Assembly: GCA_934045905.1 (NCBI GenBank)
Contig: OW203769.1
Span: 15,407,705 to 15,471,704, forward strand
Source: Leuctra nigra
Taxonomy: Eukaryota; Arthropoda; Insecta; Plecoptera; Leuctridae
Direction of reading: 5' to 3'
DNA length: 64,000 bases
Made by a program: the position numbers and the translations under genes. The notes under the pieces were generated by a model. It saw only the letters and a program-made list of their open reading frames with translations, was not told the DNA's origin and searched no databases. This document shows positions 22,915-34,700 of this stretch, piece by piece (the stretch's first letter is position 1; each line of letters opens with the position of its first letter).

Positions 22915-23373
22915 GCTGACAGTCTCGAGCACATCATGGCCAAGCGTCGCCAGAAGACTGAGAACAGTCGAACACCAGCTGAGCGAGGTGTATTGAAGTT
23001 AAGTCAAGGAGGAGCTGACAGTCTCGAGCACATCATGACCAAGCGTCGCCAGAAGACTGAGAACAGTCGAACACCAGCTGAGCGAGGTGTGATGGAGTTA
23101 AGTCAAGGAGGAGCCGACAGTCTCGAGCACATCATAGCCAAGCGTCGCCAGAAGACTGAGCACAGTCGAACACCAGCTGAGCGAATTGTGTTGGAGTTAA
23201 GTCAAGGAGGAGCTGACAGTCTCGAGCACATCGTGGCCAAGCGTCGCCAGAAGGCTAAGAACAGTCGAACACCAGCTGAGCGAGGTGTGATGGAGTTAAG
23301 TCAAGGAGGAGCCGACAGTCTCGAGCACATCATGGCCAAGCGTCGCCTGAAGGCTGAGAACAGTCGAACACCA
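22915..23373 (+). repeat. 5-copy 99-bp repeat in OR-B exon 3
   Basis: There are four full copies and one shortened copy of the same 33-residue repeat as OR-A. They are more divergent from the consensus than most OR-A copies (VLKLSQ, EHSRTP, ERIVLEL, KAKNSR, RLKAENSR), consistent with relaxed constraint or less recent homogenisation. Confidence 0.92.
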
Positions 23374-24476
23374 GCCGTGTTGGAGTAAAGTCAAGTAGGA
23401 ACACAACTTACTCTCAAGGTACTGTCAGACTTGGAAGAGGGAATGCAGGAAACGAAGGAGTTTTTAAATTATGAAATCCAGAGCAAGACTGAACAAGATA
23501 TGAATCGTGAACTTGACTTGGAGATGGAGAGACGTCTGAAGGAATGCATCCAGCATCATCAGGAACTTATTAGGTAGGAATTCCCCTCACAACATGAGAG
23601 ACTGTTCTGTCATCATTCCTTTATTCCTGATTTTCATTTGGATGTGTTTTCATATTTCCAGGGTTCATGGCAACTTTGTCCTGAAGCTTCAACCGAACAT
23701 GACGAGTTTGATTTGTATTTTCTTAGTGAACTCTTCTCTGGCAGTGTTGACCTTGTCCTTGGTATGATGATAATTTTATTAATATTAGAGATGTAAAAAC
23801 ATCTAAAAATAAACTCAGCTTAACCCGGATATGCTATAAACCTATAGTTAATCGATAGGTGTGGATATAAACATAAAATATATGCTGTTATATCCCAATC
23901 AACCGTACTTCAAAAGTTACTCAAATAAAAAAAAATCCAAATGATCTATGTTTATTAATAAACATTATTAATAAAACTTGATATAATATAATCATACTTT
24001 TTCATCCCTTATAGATAACTGGATTTAATTTGAATGCTTACATCATATTTTTTGTTTTCACCATTGAATCGGTCTTCATTGCGCTCTACTCCTATCTCTT
24101 CGATCAGTTGACGGAGCAGGTAAGAATATTGAGATGAAGTCTTTCGTTGGGCGCCATTTGTAACAGTCCAGGCATTCCGTGTTACAGAGTGAAGCAGTGA
24201 GGGAGGCTGTCTACGGTTGTGATTGGTTCGAAGCGTCGGACAGCTTCAAGCGATCAATGCGGATCATGATGTCGATGGCTAATCAACCTGTTATCATGAA
24301 AGTGGCAGGCTTTGTGCCCTTTACATTGGAATCATTCCGGACGGTTGGTTCAGATTGTGGTACGCTCTACGTCAAGTGATAGCGACTTCGTAAACATTTA
24401 CTTCCTTTATTTTCAGATCGTGAGAACTTCGTATGGTTTTTACTCCGTCCTTACGAAAGTGGTCACTACGCATTGA

Positions 24477-25165
24477 CCTGTTCAAATTCTACAATTTTGT
24501 AACAATTTATTTCTTCGGATAAATTGAAGGCTCACTTCATACTTTACCGGGCTTTTTGGTTGTGTAGTTCTTGTTCTGTAATTGCAGTTTTTGGTTAAAT
24601 CTTGAAATCTGTGCGTATTTCCTAGTCATTTGAAGCAATTTGAAGATAACTTATTACTGAGATCAATAAATCGGTCCAAAAGACCGGATGAAATTTTGAG
24701 TATCCGATTCTGAAATGCTAGAATCCGATTCAGCGCAATGTTATATCTGGCCCTAAATCGGATGCGGGACGAATCGGAAATTTTAAATCTACATAAAAGG
24801 GCATTAAGATACGTAAGCAAGGAGATGACTTATCGACGTTGGTCCAGAGCTTGCGTGTAATTTTACAATTTGGCCATTGATTGCACTAAAATACCGCGCA
24901 TTTATATGATGAGTGGACTGTTAATAACAATTAGTAAATTTTTGCGTGCTTAAACTGGAATCAGCATTATTGGCATTTCATAAGAGATATGAAATCAACT
25001 ATGGTTGACAGAAATCAACGTTCATTTGGAAAAAAGATTCTCTATCGCCTTACATTTACTAACTCTTTTCATATTTCGATGTCTCATAAACTCAAATTTA
25101 ATTTTCAAATAATTCACCGACAATTCATTTTCCGAGAAAAGTGAAATTATAAACAGTTACTATTA
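24477..25165. other. OR-B 3' flank to hAT border
   Basis: There is no gene. A candidate polyadenylation signal AATAAA is near 24664, and a small hairpin 'ggtccaaaagacc' near 24673. The rest is AT-rich with no recognisable repeat. Confidence 0.4.
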
Positions 25166-25711
25166 TACATAGGCAGAGTTGGGTAAGTTACTTGTAAAAA
25201 GGAACTAGTTACTCTGTAAGTTACCTGATCTCAAAAGTAACTAAGTTACTTGGTAAGTTACTTGATTTGAAAAGTAACTGAGTAGTTACCAAAAAATTGA
25301 AGTTACTTTTAAGTTACTTTAAAGTTACTTTTCGGATATTTTTTCGACAAAAAACAAACGTGATCGAACTCCGCCGAGGGTGGAATTTGTTCGTCTAATT
25401 GCTGTGCAAAGCAATTTTATTATTTGTATTTACTCACAGTAATCAAGTTCACAGGCAAAATACAAATTACTTTCAGTGGGAAAATGGATAGGAAGTAATT
25501 AATGATATTCTGGATCTGATTATTCTACATTTGAATCAATCGGTTGGTACAAAAGGAAATGGGATTTGGAAAACGAACGTTTAAATCTCAAAAGCCGCCA
25601 ATAATACTAAACCAAAATATGTTGCATTGAAAGTCCTTCCTCAGAAGAAATTTATTAATATTTTGAACTTACAAATTTAGTCAATGTATTGCCTCATTAT
25701 TATTATTATTA

Positions 25712-28700
25712 TTATTTATTTTTTTCAAAGTTCTTGTCGCTCATCCTTCCTCGTCTTTCACTGAAAATCAACCCTCCAGCACTAAATATACGTTCTACAC
25801 CAGCGCTTGATGGAATGGGGGTATTGAACCTCAAAAACAATTTCTTTAAGATGGGAAATGTTTGTAAGACATGCACATTGGAAGAAGGTGCAGTCAGAAA
25901 TTTGCTAACTTCTTCTTCGCCTGACATTAATGATGAAGGCCGTGTCGAGCCGAAGTCAAACAAGTCGTCCTCTTCCACCTCGGCTTCTTCTTCATCGGCA
26001 GTAGCATCTTCCATCCTCAATGGAGCAGGTCCTCGACTCGCCTTCCTCACCTCCTCCCGCAACCAGATCTTCGCACGCTCCTCGAGATGGTCGTCCTTGA
26101 TCCACGAAAAGCGGAACTGAGGATGTAGTGCAGCTGCAATCACGAGGTCCCGGCGAAACCACTTTTCCGCGAACCTGTTGTCTAGGCCCTCAATGATTGC
26201 TGATGCAAGAGGCTCACATATTTCGAGTTCCCCGCTCTCCCTGAATGCAACCATCCTTCTCCGCAGGCAGTGTAGAGTTGGAAGCAGGATGGCCATGTAC
26301 GCAGTCGCCTCTCCTTGAAGACGGTCCAGGGCACAGGCAAGGGGCTTCATGACCTTTTCGATAAAATAAAAAAAACATTTTGTTATAAATAAATCAATTT
26401 GAAATTTTAGCATCAAGCACACTTTTGAGCATACTATGCTCAAATACTATGCTCATTTGAGCATACTAGGTCTCGAATGTTATCTTGATTTGGGTAGGTA
26501 ATTAAAATCAAAATGATGAAAATCACTAATCATTTCCAAAATGATCGAAATATGTTTCCCTAATAATGATGATTGGCAGCAGCTCACAATTATTTTTGTG
26601 TGATTTGTTTCCCATTGAATATAGGTACAGTGTGGATTTGAAATGAATACTATCAGAGATTAGAATTTCCTATTTTGGGAATATTAAGACATTGAACACA
26701 ATTGAAAAATAAAATTTACCTTGCAATATTCCGAAATGAAGATCTCGTCGCTTTGGCGAAATCTCAGGAGTCCGAGTTTGTCGCAAACTTGATTAACCAT
26801 CTCGCGGTCTCTTTGCAGGCATTTGTTCAGGCACACAAGAGAGTCGTACACCGAGTTCCAGCGTGTAGCATTTGGGGTAATCAAATAAATGCCCAGACAT
26901 TCTTTTACAACATCGGCATGTAGGGAAGAGGCATTTTGTTTGTTCCATAATCCCTGGGCCATTCCAAGAGTCGACCGGGACTTTCTCTTGTATATACTGT
27001 TGTTGTCTGCCGCCTTCTCAGCGTCCTTGGTGGCAACCAAGTTCAGCGTATGAGCTGCACATCGCTCGTGCTGCGGCAAGTGAATGCTTGGGATCCCGTC
27101 GTCTTCGTTGAGTGTATGTCCAATGTCTAGGAACTCGACGTCGTCGGCCTCGTCATTGTCCAAGTCGTCCTGTTTTGGCTGTCCATAAACACTGGAGAAC
27201 AAAAAATAAAAAATTATTAAAATTATTCCACAAGATTTAGAAAATAGGAACTTCCTACTTATGGTCCGTGTCACACGGAATTGTCCGCTAAGATATTTTG
27301 AATACCCCTTGTCCGAGAGAAAGGGATGGTCTCGGAAGACTGCGCGATCGCACACAGCGACTGAGGGATGGACAAAAAACCTATTATTTGCAACATTAGG
27401 GGCCAAGTCTGGCGGACAACTCCGTGCGACACGGACCATAGGTACTCTAACAGGACCCAGGATACTTACCGAAAAGCTTTAACAAAATTCGACCCATTGT
27501 CGGTAGTGGTGGATTGAATTTTGTTGTGAATTGAAAATTCTTTGTTTATATCTGCCAGTAGTTGGCCCAGGACATCATAGGTTTGGGAGCCAATGACTCG
27601 GCGACATGCGAGGACTGTAGTCTTCCGGGCCAGAGATTCCGGGTCAATCCAATGACACGTAACTCCCATGTAGCTTCTAAAACATTTGAAAAAATAAGGT
27701 ATGAGTGACATTAAAGTTGACAGTATATTTGCTATCATAATGTAATATTTAAATTTGTATTAATTTTTTTTCAATTTGAAACATGAATGTGACTGTCTAA
27801 GGTATTAACTAAGTACCTGAGTACATCTGAGTAGGTATTCATTCAATTAATTACCTATACACTGTAATTACTGCCTTCATTAGAATTGTTTTGTAACAAT
27901 AGGAAATGACCTCCCTCACCTGTTGAATGTTTTCCAGCTGTCTGCAGTTGTGGCAACGTACTCAATATTATCAAGTATTTTACTCAATTCCTCTTTTTGT
28001 CCTACAGCTGCTTCATTGATCCTTTTCATGAGAGTTTTTCTTGTCATTACAGTCCTTCCAGGTGCAACACCTTTCATCAAAGCCAAAAATCCACTTTCTT
28101 CAACGATTGAAAAGGGGTGAATACCTTTCACCACAAAATCAATTAGCAGTCTGTCCAGCTCCTTCTGTGAGCATACACGATTATGACCTTCTTTGTATGC
28201 ATCCAGCTTCATTTGTTTCAGGGGCTTTTGAGCATCAAGTAATTCATCCTCTCCATCAATGTCCCTGCTCCTCTTCTGCCTTGTGTCATCCACTTTTGCC
28301 AAGTGGGATGCATGTGCATTCTGCAAGTAAAATTTCATTACATTGAATCATAATTATACAAATATGCAGACTTAATCATGATCACTTTTATAACCTAAAT
28401 ACCAATTCTATTTTTGCATACAATATCAACCAATAGTAAGGTCTTTGTGTAGCGGCGCAAACGGGGGTGGAAATTAGGGGTAGTGCGCCACCAACCATAC
28501 CGTGGAGGACATGGTATGGGTTTAGATGTGATAATTGATAATAAAAAGGTAGAATTGTTGGAGGTGTGGGAGATAATCTAAATGTTATCTGGTCAAGTCA
28601 TGGAAAAGATAGCGTGGGTGGTTTACGATGAATGAAGAAGATCATTTATGATGATAGCGAACAATGAATACGATGTTTATTAGTTACCGTGGAAATATAA

Positions 28701-31700
28701 CATGATTGAGAATAGCGAGCGAATAACACGTTGAAGCGTAATATTATTGATAATAATATTATTGATTTAATAATATTGATAATTGAAAGTGAAAGATAAA
28801 AGATAAATGGACACAAGTTATGACTGAAGTTATGATTGAATTGGTGAACAGATTTGACATAGTTGGATTGTAAATAATCTTGAATAAGACAGAGAAAATT
28901 ATTGTTACGGTAATTATGAGCGAAGACAAGAGACAGAGATTCACAGAGAGACACTTGTTACAATTGTATCGATGATTATCACAGACTTACCGGCGAAGTC
29001 CAGCGTTTCTGACCATGGGGCAAAGCCCATGGTCAGAGTGAAACTCTACAAGCCAAACGTCTAGAGTTCCAAGTTGTTGGAACCAGACTAGATATTTAGA
29101 CTTGGTAGTACAAGGAGAGATAATGTTCAGAGTTCCAAGTTGTTGGAACCAGGCTGAGCTTTATCTTCCATGGTGGTGAGTTAGATGTTAACTGATTTGT
29201 CTAGTTGAAGACGGCTCTTTATATAGTCAGTTCTTAACAGTAAATAGAAAGTGTGTTACTTTGTAGAAAAGGCGGAAAGATTCGAATGGAAGTGAAGTTG
29301 TTGTTTTGACTTTAGTTAGAATGATGTTGTTGATGGAATATTACAATAATAGTGTGAAGTTACATTAGAGAAGTTATATAATAATATTTACTTCCATTCC
29401 TTTCCTTATGTTGGTGTTTGTGTGCATTGAAGATGTTAAAAGAGGTAAGATTGAAGAGCTGTCATTATGACGTTGATTTGACACATGAACATCGACTTGA
29501 TTTGACTTAGGTTTATAAACAATATGGCGTCTTGCCGTGACATGGTTTAGAAGGTTCTCTAGACCTGAGATTACATTGATGGTTGTCGTTTGATAATTAA
29601 TACCTACTGTGTTGTTTAGGTGAAGCAGCCATTGAATAATTATATAATTTAGAATCAGTAAAGGGTAATTCCTTTACAGTCTCTCCTGCTTCGGGGATTT
29701 TCGTACTACTCCTGACGGAGTAGTCGAAAATAAACTTTAAACAATTGATGAATGTCTTTGTTTGCTTGATGTTGAGTACTTGATTCGAAATACACATTTT
29801 ACACTTTGATTGACACTTGATCACTGCACTGGGGAACTTGCGTTGTGTAGGCGACGAAGGTGGAGTGTCGTGATGGTTGCGTGATGTGTGTGATGCGAGC
29901 ACGAAAATTAAGCCGTTGACGTTGAAGTTGAGGGGATGAGTTTGTACGTTTGTTTGATGATGTAAGGATTGTTTGTCTGTTCTTGATGTTGTGATGATTT
30001 ATGATAATTGATTGTTCGCTTGACGTTGTGATGAGTGATTTTCTTTTCTTTTCTTGAAAGTGTGAGGATTGTTTGCTTTTTTTCTTTGGTTGTGGGGATT
30101 GATTGAGGAATTTGTTCATTTTAAATTGTTAGGATGGTTGATTAAGTCGTTCAGTTGATGTTTTTGGAGGATTTTAAGAATAAGTCGTTAGCATTAAAGT
30201 CGATATGATTGGGCGTTGAGAAGAATGGAAGGCGTCGAGAAGATTGGACGGCGTGTCGAGAAGATTGGATATCGTGTCTGGTGACACTGGCGTCGAGAAG
30301 AATGGAAGGCGTTGAGAAGAATGGACGGCGTGTCCGTTGACAGTGGAGTCGAGAAGAATGGACAGCGTGTCCGATGACACTATGGCGTCGAGAAGAATGG
30401 ACGGTGTGTCGAGAAGAATGGACAACAAGTCCGATGACACTGGCGTCAAGAAGATTAGATGGTGTGTCGAGAAGAATGGATGGCGTGTCCGGTGACACTG
30501 GCGTCGGGAAGAATGGATGATGAAGACGTTGTCACTTAAGTCCAGATGATTCCGATGTTCTACTGAATCTTGGCGGAAACTGGATTCTGCGTTGACTTTC
30601 AGTTTCACTCTGGCTTGTTGATGATGATTGACGACTGGTCACAAGTGTTCGAGTGACTGATGACTTTCGCTTGATGACTTTCGCTTTTGTTGAAAGAATG
30701 TGTACATCAATAACAAGAGTGAACTCGTGAATAATCTCTGATTATATGAATTTGTCTCTGTATATCTAACAATTGCCGCGAGAACGATGTGCGAAAAGAA
30801 TATGCCTTGTCTAAAACTAGGAACATAGAAAATAACGATGGATTTCTTATGCATGGCGGAACATCACATACAGAAACGAGAGAATGTCTTATGCAGGGCG
30901 GTACATGCCATAAGGTTGACTTAAGACTAAGAGATTGCAAAGTGCTTTGCGAAGGCAATACTTAACACACGTGAAAAGAGAGGCAATGAAATTTAAAGTG
31001 AGACGAGATAAATAACCCGAGATAATCCAACTGAATTTGGAGACGAATAAACGGTGTTGCGTGACGACTGGCGAACTATAGTAAATGAGAGATTTTAATG
31101 AAGTAATTTTCCAGACTGTCGGAATAGCATTTCGGAAGAACTAGAAGGGATTCATTCAATCGAATGACCCGGATTTAGTAGCTATTTGACAGAAGGAGAA
31201 AATTGATGATCGATGACGAGATTGCGATGAGAGAGAGAGAAAATATAACGTGAACATAGATATGCAAGTTGAGTTTGAACGTACAGTTGAGAACGTGAAC
31301 CTGTGTATTTTTTTGAGGTCAATAGACTATCCTGGAAGTTGATTCTTTGAGGTTCAAAAAAATGAATAGACGTAGGAGATTACGTGATTATAAAATTTTT
31401 GCATTCCTGAAGAATTGTAATATCAAGGAGACACGGTAATTGAATGAACAATTAGAACTGTTGTGCGTATTAATTGAACTTTGATCATGACACGAAATCG
31501 AGGTAATTAGTGTCCGAGAAGAACGACGCGACGAAATGATGGAAATAGAACGACTTAACGACATGATTGAATGATGAATACGAATTGATTAGAAGATAAA
31601 TGATCCGAAAAATTGTTACGAGCTTGACGTGGATGACTTGACATAGGTTTGATAACAGGTGAAAAAGGGGGGTTTCGAGCAATTCCTTGACCACTTTTGT

Positions 31701-34700
31701 AACAGAGTCTGGTTGCTAAAGATAACAACAACAAAAAAATTGTGGGGTTAGGGGGGGGGGGGGGGGTCGAAAAATGTGGGGGTTTATTTCTAGCAAATCC
31801 CTGAGCCACCACTTTTGTAGCAATAGAGTTGCTCGAGTAAAAAAAAACTTTTTTTGAAAAAATATTTTTTTTGAGAAAAATATTTTTTGTGGGGTTGAAA
31901 AAGGGGAGTTCCTGCAGCAAAATCCCACCGCTGGTACCACTTTTGTAGCGGCGCAAACGGGGGTGGAAATTAGGGGTAGTGCGCCACCAACCATACCGTG
32001 GAGGACATGGTATGGGTTTAGATGTGATAATTGATAATAAAAAGGTAGAATTGTTGGAGGTGTGGGAGATAATCTAAATGTTATCTGGTCAAGTCATGGA
32101 AAAGGTAGCGTGGGTGGTTTACGATGAATGAAGAAGATCATTTATGATGATAGCGAACAATGAATACGATGTTTATTAGTTACCGTGGAAATATAACATG
32201 ATTGAGAATAGCGAGCGAATAACACGTTGAAGCGTAATATTATTGATAATAATATTATTGATTTAATAATATTGATAATTGAAAGTGAAAGATAAAAGAT
32301 AAATGGACACAAGTTATGACTGAAGTTATGATTGAATTGGTGAACAGATTTGACATAGTTGGATTGTAAATAATCTTGAATAAGACAGAGAAAATTATTG
32401 TTACGGTAATTATGAGCGAAGACAAGAGACAGAGATTCACAGAGAGACACTTGTTACAATTGTATCGATGATTATCACAGACTTACCGGCGAAGTCCAGC
32501 GTTTCTGACCATGGGGCAAAGCCCATGGTCAGAGTGAAACTCTACAAGCCAAACGTCTAGAGTTCCAAGTTGTTGGAACCAGACTAGATATTTAGACTTG
32601 GTAGTACAAGGAGAGATAATGTTCAGAGTTCCAAGTTGTTGGAACCAGGCTGAGCTTTATCTTCCATGGTGGTGAGTTAGATGTTAACTGATTTGTCTAG
32701 TTGAAGACGGCTCTTTATATAGTCAGTTCTTAACAGTAAATAGAAAGTGTGTTACTTTGTAGAAAAGGCGGAAAGATTCGAATGGAAGTGAAGTTGTTGT
32801 TTTGACTTTAGTTAGAATGATGTTGTTGATGGAATATTACAATAATAGTGTGAAGTTACATTAGAGAAGTTATATAATAATATTTACTTCCATTCCTTTC
32901 CTTATGTTGGTGTTTGTGTGCATTGAAGATGTTAAAAGAGGTAAGATTGAAGAGCTGTCATTATGACGTTGATTTGACACATGAACATCGACTTGATTTG
33001 ACTTAGGTTTATAAACAATATGGCGTCTTGCCGTGACATGGTTTAGAAGGTTCTCTAGACCTGAGATTACATTGATGGTTGTCGTTTGATAATTAATACC
33101 TACTGTGTTGTTTAGGTGAAGCAGCCATTGAATAATTATATAATTTAGAATCAGTAAAGGGTAATTCCTTTACAGTCTCTCCTGCTTCGGGGATTTTCGT
33201 ACTACTCCTGACGGAGTAGTCGAAAATAAACTTTAAACAATTGATGAATGTCTTTGTTTGCTTGATGTTGAGTACTTGATTCGAAATACACATTTTACAC
33301 TTTGATTGACACTTGATCACTGCACTGGGGAACTTGCGTTGTGTAGGCGACGAAGGTGGAGTGTCGTGATGGTTGCGTGATGTGTGTGATGCGAGCACGA
33401 AAATTAAGCCGTTGACGTTGAAGTTGAGGGGATGAGTTTGTACGTTTGTTTGATGATGTAAGGATTGTTTGTCTGTTCTTGATGTTGTGATGATTTATGA
33501 TAATTGATTGTTCGCTTGACGTTGTGATGAGTGATTTTCTTTTCTTTTCTTGAAAGTGTGAGGATTGTTTGCTTTTTTTCTTTGGTTGTGGGGATTGATT
33601 GAGGAATTTGTTCATTTTAAATTGTTAGGATGGTTGATTAAGTCGTTCAGTTGATGTTTTTGGAGGATTTTAAGAATAAGTCGTTAGCATTAAAGTCGAT
33701 ATGATTGGGCGTTGAGAAGAATGGAAGGCGTCGAGAAGATTGGACGGCGTGTCGAGAAGATTGGATATCGTGTCTGGTGACACTGGCGTCGAGAAGAATG
33801 GAAGGCGTTGAGAAGAATGGACGGCGTGTCCGTTGACAGTGGAGTCGAGAAGAATGGACAGCGTGTCCGATGACACTATGGCGTCGAGAAGAATGGACGG
33901 TGTGTCGAGAAGAATGGACAACAAGTCCGATGACACTGGCGTCAAGAAGATTAGATGGTGTGTCGAGAAGAATGGATGGCGTGTCCGGTGACACTGGCGT
34001 CGGGAAGAATGGATGATGAAGACGTTGTCACTTAAGTCCAGATGATTCCGATGTTCTACTGAATCTTGGCGGAAACTGGATTCTGCGTTGACTTTCAGTT
34101 TCACTCTGGCTTGTTGATGATGATTGACGACTGGTCACAAGTGTTCGAGTGACTGATGACTTTCGCTTGATGACTTTCGCTTTTGTTGAAAGAATGTGTA
34201 CATCAATAACAAGAGTGAACTCGTGAATAATCTCTGATTATATGAATTTGTCTCTGTATATCTAACAATTGCCGCGAGAACGATGTGCGAAAAGAATATG
34301 CCTTGTCTAAAACTAGGAACATAGAAAATAACGATGGATTTCTTATGCATGGCGGAACATCACATACAGAAACGAGAGAATGTCTTATGCAGGGCGGTAC
34401 ATGCCATAAGGTTGACTTAAGACTAAGAGATTGCAAAGTGCTTTGCGAAGGCAATACTTAACACACGTGAAAAGAGAGGCAATGAAATTTAAAGTGAGAC
34501 GAGATAAATAACCCGAGATAATCCAACTGAATTTGGAGACGAATAAACGGTGTTGCGTGACGACTGGCGAACTATAGTAAATGAGAGATTTTAATGAAGT
34601 AATTTTCCAGACTGTCGGAATAGCATTTCGGAAGAACTAGAAGGGATTCATTCAATCGAATGACCCGGATTTAGTAGCTATTTGACAGAAGGAGAAAATT

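Larger units (their letters stand above)
20042..24476 (+). pseudogene. Odorant receptor OR-B, nonsense codon in exon 3
   Basis: Paralogue of OR-A with the same exon plan: 20042-20099 (MSRTEHDMFKQVHKVMHNR), exon 2 in two pieces 21182-21374 and 22097-22342, 22734-23573, 24... exons 23662-23761, 24015-24119, 24188-24343 and 24417-24476. Exon lengths of exons 4-7 (100, 105, 156, 60) equal those of OR-A. Exon 2 is split by a 708-bp element, and the two pieces sum to 439 bp, exactly the OR-A length. Exon 3 has five copies of the 33-residue repeat. The last copy has a 9-bp deletion and a TAA at 23386-23388 where other copies have TTA, after which the frame stays open to the gene end. So the product would stop after TM4 and the repeat. 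This is a recent pseudogene, or a segregating or sequencing-level nonsense change. Expression is unknown. Confidence 0.8.

Noticed and set aside
25689..26120. 143-aa plus-strand ORF
   Set aside because: It is antisense to hAT transposase exon 5, which has strong family motifs.
28646..28954. 102-aa ORF repeated at 32142 and 35634
   Set aside because: It lies wholly inside the LTR, has AT-rich random composition and no recognisable domain.
30151..30608. ORFs of 115 and 144 aa in LTR internal region
   Set aside because: They run over a minisatellite and show no gag, protease, RT or integrase motif. The same ORFs recur only because the element is duplicated.
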